Shown here: in pieces, positions 14,855-22,434 of the stretch
Layout of the letters: every line of letters begins with the position of its first letter
How positions within the stretch are numbered: position 1 is the first letter of the stretch
Assembly (NCBI GenBank): GCA_947444305.1
Contig: CANEZP010000009.1
Coordinates: 1-64,000 of the forward strand
Direction: 5' to 3'
DNA: 64,000 bases
Origin: Pseudobdellovibrionaceae bacterium
GTDB lineage: Bacteria; Bdellovibrionota; Bdellovibrionia; Bdellovibrionales; UBA1609
Notes under the pieces: generated by a model
Seen by the model: only the letters and a program-made list of their open reading frames with translations
What the model was told of the DNA's origin: nothing
Databases searched by the model: none
Position numbers and translations under genes: made by a program

Positions 14855-16347
14855 GAATCTTAATATTCATCTGCCTAAGCTTACTTTGCGTAAGCGCCAC
14901 GGCGGCCCAGCCTATTCTAGAGCTGGAAAATCAGATGCAACAGCGGGTAACGGCGATCCTCCAGCGCGCGGACCCACTCGCGATCGTGCAAGTGCAAATC
15001 AAACCGCGCAAAGTCAGCGCCGATCTACCGATGTTCGGAATGACCGCGCAGGTAACGCCCGTCAATTTCGACGGACAAATCTCGTCGGCCACGATCGAGA
15101 GCATGAAGGTTCGCGTAATCAGCCAGTTGGAGACGATCCCCGAGTGGATTAAAACCGAAATCGTTCGCACAACGGAAGTCAGCGGCGTAAAAGTTGAAAT
15201 CAATTACGAAAAGGCGGGCGGTCAGCTCACCAACGAGAATCAAGAATTAGCTAAGATCGCGAAAGATACGAGCGAAGTAGCGATCACCAGTTTGAATCAA
15301 ATGAAGTTAGGCGTATGGGGCATCATCATCGCGCTGACTTTGAGTTTATTCGTGGTCGCTTGGACCGTGTTCTCGATGGCTAAACGTATGGAAACTTCTC
15401 TCGGCCGCGTGGTCGAAGAAAAAGTTGTCCCCGCGATGCAAGCCAACGCCGGCAACGGCGGGGGCGGCCGGTCTTCTAAATCCGAAGAGTCCGGGGATCA
15501 GCCTCGTGCGCAAGCGGCCCAGGCCGCGGCGGCCACGGGCGGGACGGGCGGTAAAGAGCTCGCCGAATTTCCGATCTCCACCCTGATGAGTCTGTTTAGC
15601 GATTGCTACTGGGCCGAGACCGACGGCTACGCTAATTACCTGTGGCAGCAGACTTCACAAAAGCAAAAGCAAGAATTGCTCGCTTCAGACTTCACCGATC
15701 CCGCTTACTTCGCGTTCGTTCGCCAAGCGGCGCCGGTAAACTTGGAATACCATCAAGATCCGCGCTATCTCAACGCGGCCACCGACTTCGCGCACGTCAA
15801 CCAAACCGAGTTGGCCGCGTGGCTCAATAAAAATCCGAAGCAATTCAGCCGCATCACGCCGCTGCGTTGGGATTTGTTGCCGCTCTCGCTCGAACAACGC
15901 ATTCAGTTCGGCGATATGAAAGCGGACGCAAAACTCGAAGCCGTAAGCGTTACGACTAAAAGTAAACCGCGTGAACTTAAAGCTCGCTTAGAGATTAAAC
16001 AGCTCCGTCCCGAAGACGAGCAGTACATCTGGGACAACGCCGCGAAGATTCCCGCGCACGTTCGTCCTTCGCTACGCTCGCTCGTTTGGCTTGCGCTCGC
16101 ACCGGTCGACGCTCGCCGCAACGCTTTGGGCGAACTTGATGCGCGCCAGCTCGCCGAAGCCTGGACTGGACCCGAAGCCGTTTTAAATTCGCTCAAAGAA
16201 GCTTTGCCGGCGAAGAAACTCGAGATGCTCGAACACTTCCTTAAGGACACAAGTCCCGGACGTGGCAACGACACATTTGCTTACCTGTGTGATTCTGGAT
16301 TACGATTATACGTAGATCCAATTTCAACACGGGCAGAAGCAGCTTGA
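14851..16347 (+). CDS. FliF-like membrane segment fused to a FliG-like cytoplasmic domain (putative rotor)
   Basis: 498 residues. Signal peptide (1-19), then a ~110-residue periplasmic domain beginning E-L-E-N-Q-M-Q-Q-R-V-T-A-I-L and ending V-K-V-E-I-N-Y-E, like the ring-building/C-terminal part of FliF. One membrane segment follows (153-177), then a Gly/Ala/Ser linker, then ~270 helical residues. Parts recall FliG: STLMSLFSDCYWAETDGYAN...L-W-Q-Q-T as the middle domain, and ALGELDARQLAEAW...L-P-A-K-K-L-E-M-L-E-H-F-L as the C-terminal torque domain. In flagella FliF and FliG are separate proteins forming the MS ring and rotor. Here one chain next to MotAB could supply a minimal rotor. The assignment rests on layout and weak motif likeness by eye; a structure comparison is needed. 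Confidence 0.6.
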   Translation: MRILIFICLSLLCVSATAAQPILELENQMQQRVTAILQRADPLAIVQVQIKPRKVSADLPMFGMTAQVTPVNFDGQISSATIESMKVRVISQLETIPEWIKTEIVRTTEVSGVKVEINYEKAGGQLTNENQELAKIAKDTSEVAITSLNQMKLGVWGIIIALTLSLFVVAWTVFSMAKRMETSLGRVVEEKVVPAMQANAGNGGGGRSSKSEESGDQPRAQAAQAAAATGGTGGKELAEFPISTLMSLFSDCYWAETDGYANYLWQQTSQKQKQELLASDFTDPAYFAFVRQAAPVNLEYHQDPRYLNAATDFAHVNQTELAAWLNKNPKQFSRITPLRWDLLPLSLEQRIQFGDMKADAKLEAVSVTTKSKPRELKARLEIKQLRPEDEQYIWDNAAKIPAHVRPSLRSLVWLALAPVDARRNALGELDARQLAEAWTGPEAVLNSLKEALPAKKLEMLEHFLKDTSPGRGNDTFAYLCDSGLRLYVDPISTRAEAA

Positions 16348-16979
16348 ATTTAGTCGCCTCCATTTTTGCTTTTCTTATTTTAGCCGCTACCGTGCCCGCA
16401 GTCTGGGCACAGGACAACGCCGTCGATCAGCCTGCTACGGCCGGCACCTCCGATTATAAAGTAAAATTAGATACCAAAGAGAGCCGGCTGCTGTTCGGTC
16501 TCTACGGTCAGATGTCGAACTTCACCCGGCAGGGCGCGGCTCTCATGGGCTACAATCTCGAAGGTCTAGCCGATTACGCGATCCGCGACAAAACTGCCGT
16601 CCAGATTTCACTCAACCAATCTCTGAGCATGGCGGGCGGTATCAGCGTTTTGTTCACGGGCTTAAGGCTAGGTGCGGCCCACGCTTGGTGGGGCGAGTTC
16701 ACGCAACGCTCTTCTTTATTGGAAGTAAACAGCCAAGACACGCTGGCCGTGCGCCCTAACGAAAGCACGATGTTCGTTACGGACGTAGGTATTGAGCAAT
16801 ATTTATTCAACGGCACCGACCGAATCGTTCCCGCCACCGGACTCTCGTTAGGTGGGCGCATGGACAAAACCATCTGGGGTATGCGCCTTTCGGCCATGCT
16901 CCGTTACGGTTCACTCGTCATCTCCGCGGACCCGGTCACCATGATCACCGCGGGCGTAGGCACCGTCATTCGTTTTTAG
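16344..16979 (+). CDS. Small outer-membrane barrel protein, last gene of motor operon
   Basis: 211 residues. TTG 16344 overlaps the preceding TGA stop and gives a clear signal peptide (F-A-F-L-I-L-A-A-T-V-P-A-V-W-A-Q). The mature part alternates polar and hydrophobic residues (LFGLYGQMSNFTRQG; GMRLSAMLRYGSLVI) and ends in Phe (G-T-V-I-R-F), typical of BAM-inserted outer-membrane beta-barrels. No family recognised. Tight coupling to the MotA/MotB/FliG-like genes suggests it is the outer-membrane part of the same apparatus (inference). Followed by a short direct repeat and no convincing terminator. Confidence 0.75.
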   Translation: MNLVASIFAFLILAATVPAVWAQDNAVDQPATAGTSDYKVKLDTKESRLLFGLYGQMSNFTRQGAALMGYNLEGLADYAIRDKTAVQISLNQSLSMAGGISVLFTGLRLGAAHAWWGEFTQRSSLLEVNSQDTLAVRPNESTMFVTDVGIEQYLFNGTDRIVPATGLSLGGRMDKTIWGMRLSAMLRYGSLVISADPVTMITAGVGTVIRF

Positions 16980-17013
16980 GCGCTCCGTACCCTACAAGGC
17001 GCTCCGTACCCTA
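16979..17013. repeat. Direct repeat GGCGCTCCGTACCCTA x2
   Basis: Two exact 16-bp copies (16979-16994 and 16998-17013), 19 bp apart, immediately after the outer-membrane barrel gene. No role can be assigned; it may be a tandem duplication scar. Confidence 0.7.
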
Positions 17014-17064
17014 GCGTAACGAAATGGTCCGGACGGCTGTAAAACCTACCGCTCTTTCGCTACA

Positions 17065-18834
17065 ATGAGAAAGATGCCGACTCGCATCCTTTCCTTCATT
17101 TTACTGTTCACCGCGGGCCAAGGCCTCGCTGCGCTTGAATTCCTAGACCGCGATAAGCCGCAATGTCTCAACATGGTTCAGGATTTTTGCCAGACGCTGT
17201 TCGCGCCCGAAAATCAAGGCAGCCTGAAGTTTGAGATCGGCGAGTCGAAGTACCACATTAAACTCGGCCAGACCGAAAACGACTTTCAAGAACCCGATTT
17301 CGAATTTATGAAAGCGCAACTTCGCGCGTGGACCAAACTGCCCGCCGAATTCCGCGAAAATCTGGTGGAAAATGGTTACAAGGCGAAGCTTGAAAAACAT
17401 TTGAAGCGCATGGCGCGCACGAAGATGGATCTTAAGGACCGCATCGCGAATATGCGCAACGAGGAAGAAATCGACTCGATCTGGAAGATGGCTTTTCGCG
17501 AAACCGTCCTCACGAAGATGGAGAAATCGGTTCCCGGCTACGCCAAGATAAAAGAAGATTTTATGCCGCTCGAGATTCGCTACGAGTCGGAACGGCAGCG
17601 TCGTATCTTACTGTCGAAGGTGGCGCTGGCGCTCTGGTCCGATCATCCGAATTGGAAAAAGGTCGAGCAAAAATTTGAGCGCGTGCGAACGACGTACAAA
17701 ATCGTGATCGCCGAGGCACGCAAATTACCCAAAGATATTAAGAAGGATTGGCTAGCGAGGCTCGACGACATCAAGTTGGTCATCCCGGGTTCGGATCCCG
17801 AAGTCGAAATGGATTCTTGTTTTCGCGACGAAGCGAACGCTTATTACTTCCGCGAAGAAAACTACATCACGGTCTGCGCGGGTGATTTTAACTCGGAAGA
17901 AATCGAACAAACGTTAGCGCACGAAATGAGCCACGCTTTAGACTTGGGACGCTCGCGCTATTTGTACCAGGTGAATTCGCCGGTAGGGGCGGCGCTCGAA
18001 GAACTCAAAGAGATGAGCTGCGGTAAGTCGACCTTCAGTTGCGAGAAGTGGAACCAGGCTAAAGCGCAATTTCCCGATTACCTCACGCATCTGTTGTCGT
18101 TCAAGCCTCAGCTTAAGGATTACAATCAATGCCTGCAGGAAAAAGAAGTGAAGTCCGAGATCCCAGATGACTATCTCTCGCGCATTTCTAAAGAGGGCGT
18201 TGAGGGTATCGTCAGTAATCTTGCCAAGCGAAACGTGTTCTTACGTATCGTGAGTCCGTCGTTGCCGTTACCGAATGGATCCCAACAAAAAAATCCGCTG
18301 CACATGAACCCGTGCGGTTACTATCTGTGGGACACGAAGGTCCAGCCGTTCGATGAGGACGTAAGCTTATTGCTGTTCTTCACCGCGGAATATAAATGCA
18401 ACGACATCAAAGACCGCGCCGAACGCTTTCAAACCGCCATCGAAACCGCGAAGTCCCTGCAGACTTCTTTCGCGAAAGCCACCATCGCGAGCGAGGGTGA
18501 ATTCTCTGGCCGCTGGCGCCTTGATCGCGACGGCTATTCCTCGTCGCCCACCGAAAGATTCGCGGATAGCCTCGGCCAGATGGTTTTCGCGCGGATCCTC
18601 AAGGAAGAGCCCGACGTGCGCAAACGCCGCGCGCGCTACCTCGCGAACAACGCATGGCTCTGCCGCAAACCTTCACTGCAACAGCTCTTCACCGCCGAAG
18701 CTAAAATCCAGCGCAGCTATTACGTCGAGCCCCACAGCGAAACTAACCAACGCCAAAAAGAATTGTTGACCGAAGAGATCCGTGAAACGCTCAATTGCAA
18801 ACGCGACTTCGACGCCAATCAGTGTAAATTTTAA
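17065..18834 (+). CDS. Exported zincin-like metallopeptidase (HEMSH)
   Basis: 589 residues with a signal peptide (SFILLFTAGQGLAA). ATG 17065 is used; ATG 17074 is an equally possible start. Near residue 290 the sequence T-L-A-H-E-M-S-H-A-L-D has the HExxH zinc signature, here preceded by a Cys-containing beta strand (Y-I-T-V-C-A-G-D). Many cysteines are spread along the chain (MVQDFCQTLF, DSCFRDE, MSCGKSTFSC), fitting a secreted disulfide-bonded protein. A second conserved-looking stretch, S-S-P-T-E-R-F-A-D-S-L-G near the C-terminus, could supply the third zinc ligand or define the family. The N-terminal ~250 residues are helical and unrecognised. Role probably extracytoplasmic proteolysis; substrate unknown. 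Stands alone between two non-coding gaps. Confidence 0.7.
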   Translation: MRKMPTRILSFILLFTAGQGLAALEFLDRDKPQCLNMVQDFCQTLFAPENQGSLKFEIGESKYHIKLGQTENDFQEPDFEFMKAQLRAWTKLPAEFRENLVENGYKAKLEKHLKRMARTKMDLKDRIANMRNEEEIDSIWKMAFRETVLTKMEKSVPGYAKIKEDFMPLEIRYESERQRRILLSKVALALWSDHPNWKKVEQKFERVRTTYKIVIAEARKLPKDIKKDWLARLDDIKLVIPGSDPEVEMDSCFRDEANAYYFREENYITVCAGDFNSEEIEQTLAHEMSHALDLGRSRYLYQVNSPVGAALEELKEMSCGKSTFSCEKWNQAKAQFPDYLTHLLSFKPQLKDYNQCLQEKEVKSEIPDDYLSRISKEGVEGIVSNLAKRNVFLRIVSPSLPLPNGSQQKNPLHMNPCGYYLWDTKVQPFDEDVSLLLFFTAEYKCNDIKDRAERFQTAIETAKSLQTSFAKATIASEGEFSGRWRLDRDGYSSSPTERFADSLGQMVFARILKEEPDVRKRRARYLANNAWLCRKPSLQQLFTAEAKIQRSYYVEPHSETNQRQKELLTEEIRETLNCKRDFDANQCKF

Positions 18835-18848
18835 GCTGAAGAGCGCAA

Positions 18849-18882
18849 CGCAATGTTTCCTTTCCAGACAGGAAACATTGCG
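18849..18882. repeat. Perfect 13-bp-stem palindromic element (copy 1)
   Basis: CGCAATGTTTCCT (18849-18861), 8-nt loop, AGGAAACATTGCG (18870-18882). It lies between the convergent ends of the zincin gene and the thiamine-diphosphokinase-like gene and could stop transcription both ways, though there is no T-run. The right arm A-G-A-C-A-G-G-A-A-A and flank TGCGA recur in the element at 29620-29670, so this may be a dispersed palindromic repeat family. Confidence 0.7.
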
Positions 18883-18895
18883 ACATAAACAATCT

Positions 18896-19537
18896 TTATA
18901 ATATCTGCGGTAAAAAGATAAAGCATGGCGAAGCCGAAGAAAACTTCACCCGCCCGTGCCCGACGTTGCTTAGCCCGAAGCTCGACGCGGGCTCGATCAT
19001 TTTTAAGTCACTAGATTGGTATTCGCAATCGCCCGAGATGAGAACGGCCGCGCGTTCAAAAACCATCACCGAAAATAATCCATCGATTTCAAGTTCGAGC
19101 TCACCCGACGTGAAAGCGACGCATTCAATGCCGGCAACGCCGTGAAAATTCACCGTCGCCAGACCTGACCGATGAGTTAAGAACGAATGGATCTCACCGA
19201 AATTAGCAAGTTCGTGATCGCGCCGTCCGCCGAGAAAGCCAAACAACTCGAGCGCCGTAACGGAAGAGGGTAGGCTTCGCAAAGCAAATGCTAGGTCGGA
19301 GAAGTCTTTGCGCTCGGCCAATCGCTGGTTCATGGGAACCGAAGCCGAATCGCCGTCGCCGACCGAAATCACGGGGTGGAGATTCGCTTTCTCGGAAAGC
19401 GCGAGGTTAGTGGCCAAAAAATCGGCGCCGCCATCGACATATATTGTCGGCATGACCAGCGGGCGCGCGCGATCGAGCATGGGCCCAACCAAAGCGACGC
19501 GATTTTTAACTTTTGCTAGAAACTCCGCCCAGGTCAC
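18896..19537 (-). CDS. Thiamine diphosphokinase-like protein
   Basis: 213 residues. Motifs of the thiamine pyrophosphokinase family occur in order: a Rossmann-like start with Y-V-D-G-G-A (~52), V-G-D-G-D-S (~80), K-D-F-S-D-L-A-F-A-L (~98), and G-F-L-G-G-R-R-D-H-E-L-A-N (~125), then a beta-rich C-terminal half. The family transfers pyrophosphate from ATP to thiamine to make the cofactor thiamine diphosphate. G-D-G-D-S differs from the commoner G-D-F-D-S, so the exact substrate is not certain. It is the second gene of a two-gene minus-strand unit; its start overlaps the stop of the BamE-like lipoprotein gene by four bases. Confidence 0.75.
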   Translation of the reverse strand: MTWAEFLAKVKNRVALVGPMLDRARPLVMPTIYVDGGADFLATNLALSEKANLHPVISVGDGDSASVPMNQRLAERKDFSDLAFALRSLPSSVTALELFGFLGGRRDHELANFGEIHSFLTHRSGLATVNFHGVAGIECVAFTSGELELEIDGLFSVMVFERAAVLISGDCEYQSSDLKMIEPASSFGLSNVGHGRVKFSSASPCFIFLPQIL

Positions 19538-19875
19538 GGAACGGACTTGAAGCCGGCATCGCCGGGACCCGCGCCGGAAGTCGCGCCTTCAAGCTCTTTG
19601 TCCCAGTTGGCTTTCGCGCGTGGTTTCGTGATTCGCTCGACCTTACCGGACTCAAAGATAACTTCTCGACTAAGCTCTTTTCCGCCTTCGAAATAAACGT
19701 AGATCCAGTGATCTTCCCCATGCTCACGGAAGGTGCGCTTGGGATTTCCGGCCGAATCGAGCACGGCGCCCTTGTCCATGCCGGGCTGCACGCGATCGAG
19801 CGAATGGTGCACGGGGATTGAGGAACAAGCCATTAACCCCATCAGCGCCGTAAAGATCAGAATAGTTTTTCGCAT
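19534..19875 (-). CDS. Small BamE/SmpA-like lipoprotein
   Basis: 113 residues. Signal peptide with lipobox L-M-A-C-S (lipid Cys 17). The mature part reads L-D-R-V-Q-P-G-M-D-K-G-A-V-L-D-S-A-G-N-P-K-R, followed by H-W-I-Y-V-Y-F and a beta strand, the SmpA/OmlA (BamE-like) pattern. BamE proteins help the BAM complex insert outer-membrane proteins, but the fold is shared by many other small envelope lipoproteins, so the family is clearer than the function. First gene of the minus-strand pair, translationally coupled to 18896-19537; divergent from the oxidase cluster across ~200 bp. Confidence 0.75.
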   Translation of the reverse strand: MRKTILIFTALMGLMACSSIPVHHSLDRVQPGMDKGAVLDSAGNPKRTFREHGEDHWIYVYFEGGKELSREVIFESGKVERITKPRAKANWDKELEGATSGAGPGDAGFKSVP

Positions 19876-19949
19876 GGCCCGGCTCCTTCGCTATCTATAT
19901 ATTATTTTAGTCCCGAACCGGGGTCTCTGCCACGCGCGAACTTCACGCG

Positions 19950-19962
19950 TCTCATAATGAGA
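19950..19962. promoter_or_regulatory. Inverted repeat TCTCAT-A-ATGAGA in divergent intergenic region
   Basis: A perfect 6-bp inverted repeat with a one-base centre in the 202-bp gap between the BamE-like gene and the oxidase cluster; it includes CATAAT, a possible -10-like hexamer. It could be an operator or promoter element for the oxidase cluster. No partner -35 stands out, so confidence is low. Confidence 0.25.
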
Positions 19963-20077
19963 TGGAACTAGGCGTTACATTTCACGCGAATTTATGAAAA
20001 CCAAATGAATCTGGGGACGTGACTCGGGTTTTATGTTGATGATACTGTCCGTCTACAGTCTGACAAAGGTAGAAGTT

Positions 20078-20617
20078 ATGCAGAACGACAGTTACAACCG
20101 TAGTGGGTTCATAGCCTTCCTCTTCTCCATGGTTTTTTCATTAACCTTTTTTGTTTACGTCACGGTTTTTCACAAGGGAATCGACCTTAAAGAAGTCCCC
20201 GAAGCCGCGGCCGGCGCCGATGTTACCATCGCGACCGAAACGGCAAAAAAGGTGGATGTTTCAAAGAACGATACGCCCTGGGTTGAAAGCGCCGACATGG
20301 CGGCCCACGGTGCGAGCATTTACGCGAACAACTGCGCGGTTTGCCACGGCCCGAAAGGCGCCGGCGACGGCCCCGCGGGTACGGCGTTGAATCCGCCGCC
20401 CCGGAATTTGATTGAAGGTAAGTGGAAAAAGGGCGGCGATTCCGAAGGCCTCTTCGTCGTCTTGCAAAAAGGTATTCCGGGCAGCAGCATGGCCTCGTTC
20501 GCGCACCTCCCGGTTATTGATCGCTGGGCGCTCGTTCAATATATCCATTCGATCACGCAGAACAGAGTGAAGGACGATCCGGCAAAACTGGAAGCCTTCG
20601 CGAAAACAGCTAAGTAG
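20078..20617 (+). CDS. Membrane-anchored monohaem cytochrome c, first gene of caa3 oxidase cluster
   Basis: 179 residues. ATG 20078 is preferred over an upstream in-frame ATG (20033) because AAGGTAG lies just before it and the peptide then has a short polar start and one uncleaved membrane anchor (F-I-A-F-L-F-S-M-V-F-S-L-T-F-F). A linker of ~50 residues leads to a class I cytochrome c domain: N-N-C-A-V-C-H (haem attachment), P-P-P-R-N-L, and the distal ligand region G-S-S-M-A-S-F-A-H-L. Likely hands electrons to the CuA site of the oxidase encoded downstream, or is an extra subunit. Ends eight bases before the SCO gene. Confidence 0.88.
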   Translation: MQNDSYNRSGFIAFLFSMVFSLTFFVYVTVFHKGIDLKEVPEAAAGADVTIATETAKKVDVSKNDTPWVESADMAAHGASIYANNCAVCHGPKGAGDGPAGTALNPPPRNLIEGKWKKGGDSEGLFVVLQKGIPGSSMASFAHLPVIDRWALVQYIHSITQNRVKDDPAKLEAFAKTAK

Positions 20618-20625
20618 GAACCTCG

Positions 20626-21456
20626 ATGATTCGCCTCGTGCTGGCAACGGCACTCGCCCTCATGACTAATGCCGCCCTGGCATACGATCCGGTGAACGAA
20701 ACCGTGACGGGTCATGCTTTACCAAAAGAGCTCGAATCCGTCGGGGTTGAGGAACATTTAGGCGCGCAGCTTAATCTTGATCTCGAGTTCACCGACGACA
20801 AAGGCGTGACCGCGCCGCTCGGCCGTTTCTTCGGCGGGCACAAGCCCGTGCTCATGGCGATGGTCTATTACAATTGCCCAAGCCTTTGCAGCTATCACCT
20901 CAATTCGATCAACGAAACGATCAAGCAGCTCAAGTGGACGACCGGCGATCAATTCGAAATCGTCGCGGTGAGTATGGACCACAGCGAAACCGCCGATCTC
21001 GCCGCCAAAAAGAAACATAATTACCTCGCGGCTTACGGCCGCACAGAAGGTGAAAAGGGCTGGCACTTCTTGGTCGGTAACGAAGCCAACGTAAAAGCGC
21101 TGGCCGCGCAGCTCGGTTTCAAGTTTCATTGGCTGCCCGAGAAAAAGCAATTCGCCCACGCGGCGGTGGCCTACGTGATTACGCCTAACGGCAAAATCTC
21201 TCGTTACCTTCATGGTCTCGGGACCGATGCCAATACGATGAAGTATAGTTTGCTCGAAGCCTCGAACGGTAAAATCGGTTCGATCGTTGAGCAAGTGATG
21301 ATGTTCTGTTTTCAGTTTGATCCTAAGAAGAACAAATACACGCTGTACGCCTGGAACATGATGCGCATCGGGGGAATCTTGATGCTGTTGATGCTCGCGG
21401 TGATACTCATTCCACTTTGGAAGCGTGAAAACTTATTTGGTTCCCCTAGGACTTAA
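20626..21456 (+). CDS. SCO1/SenC copper chaperone for oxidase CuA site
   Basis: 276 residues. Signal peptide (ATALALMTNAALA), then a thioredoxin-like SCO domain with the copper motif Y-N-C84-P-S-L-C88 and the distal His in F-A-H-A-A-V-A-Y-V (~183). A second hydrophobic segment near the C-terminus (MRIGGILMLLMLAVILIPLW) probably anchors it to the inner membrane, an arrangement seen in SCO proteins of some deltaproteobacterial-type lineages. SCO proteins deliver copper to the CuA centre of CoxB, which is the next gene. Its end overlaps the possible upstream extension of coxB. Confidence 0.92.
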   Translation: MIRLVLATALALMTNAALAYDPVNETVTGHALPKELESVGVEEHLGAQLNLDLEFTDDKGVTAPLGRFFGGHKPVLMAMVYYNCPSLCSYHLNSINETIKQLKWTTGDQFEIVAVSMDHSETADLAAKKKHNYLAAYGRTEGEKGWHFLVGNEANVKALAAQLGFKFHWLPEKKQFAHAAVAYVITPNGKISRYLHGLGTDANTMKYSLLEASNGKIGSIVEQVMMFCFQFDPKKNKYTLYAWNMMRIGGILMLLMLAVILIPLWKRENLFGSPRT

Positions 21457-21475
21457 TTATGCGGAGGAAGGTTTG

Positions 21476-22426
21476 ATGAGTATGGCAACGGGCAGTAAAT
21501 TTATGCCACCTCAGGCGACGGAAATCGCCAAGAGTGTTGATAGCCTTTATGAATTCCTGCTGATCGTCAGCTTCATCTCTTGCGTGCTGGTCATCGGTGG
21601 GTTGATTTATTTCGCCATCGTTCACCGCCGCAAACATGAGGGTGAGAAAACTCCGTACATCGCGCACAACACGACGCTCGAATTTCTATGGAGCTTCATC
21701 CCGTTCGTGATCTTCATGGTCGTTTTCGTTTGGGGCTGGGTGGTCTACCATCAACTCCGCCACATGCCCGAAAACGGTCTCGAGATCGGCGTTCAGGGCC
21801 AAAAGTGGGATTGGACTTTCATTTATAAAAGCGGACGCAAGACCGCCGGCGAGATCTACGTGCCGGTGAATCAAGACGTAAAACTTTTGATGACCTCGGC
21901 CGACGTCATTCATAGCTTTTACATCCCGGCCTTCCGTACCAAACAGGATGTCGTGCCGGGCCGCTATTCGGCATTGTGGTTTAACGCCAATCGCGAAGGC
22001 ACGTTCCAAGTTTTCTGTACGGAATACTGCGGTGACAAGCACTCGGCGATGGCGGCTAAGATTCATGTCGTCAGCCGCGAAAAGTATGAAGACTGGGTGC
22101 AAACCGATGCCTACAAAGGTTTGTCCTCGGTCGAAATCGGCGCGAAGGTGTACGGCCAACGCTGTATCGCTTGTCACAGTTTGACCCCCACGCCCGAAGG
22201 CGCCAATCCCATCGCGCCCAGCTATTATGGATTATTCGGTAAGCAAGAAAAACTCGACGACGGCTCTACGGTACTCGTCGATGAAAACTACGTTCGTGAA
22301 TCGATTTTGAATCCCAACGCTAAGATCGTGGCTGGTTATAAAAAAGGCATTATGCCTACCTTCGCCGGTCAGCTTTCTGAAGAAGAAGTCATGGGACTCA
22401 TCGATTACCTGAAGACAGTGAAATAG
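21476..22426 (+). CDS. coxB: Cytochrome c oxidase subunit II with fused cytochrome c domain (caa3 type)
   Basis: 316 residues. ATG 21476 is chosen because GCGGAGGAAGG lies directly upstream; a GTG at 21425 would add 17 residues overlapping the SCO gene. Two membrane segments (about 25-50 and 70-95) precede the cupredoxin domain. CuA ligands are visible: [10 protein letters not shown] and [14 protein letters not shown]-terminal cytochrome c domain follows with R-C-I-A-C-H and a Met ligand region (K-G-I-M-P-T-F-A-G). The fusion defines caa3-type oxidases, where subunit II takes electrons directly from a carrier. Fully intact. Confidence 0.96.
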   Translation: MSMATGSKFMPPQATEIAKSVDSLYEFLLIVSFISCVLVIGGLIYFAIVHRRKHEGEKTPYIAHNTTLEFLWSFIPFVIFMVVFVWGWVVYHQLRHMPENGLEIGVQGQKWDWTFIYKSGRKTAGEIYVPVNQDVKLLMTSADVIHSFYIPAFRTKQDVVPGRYSALWFNANREGTFQVFCTEYCGDKHSAMAAKIHVVSREKYEDWVQTDAYKGLSSVEIGAKVYGQRCIACHSLTPTPEGANPIAPSYYGLFGKQEKLDDGSTVLVDENYVRESILNPNAKIVAGYKKGIMPTFAGQLSEEEVMGLIDYLKTVK

Positions 22427-22434
22427 AGGAAATT

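Noticed and set aside
12908-16979. A flagellar operon
   Set aside because: MotA, MotB and FliF/FliG-like genes are present, but no rod, hook, filament, FliM/FliN or export gene is found and the flanking genes are envelope proteins; called a motor-like operon instead.
21686-22177. A 163-codon minus-strand open frame inside coxB
   Set aside because: Antisense to a complete, strongly conserved oxidase subunit; no ribosome-binding site or family likeness.
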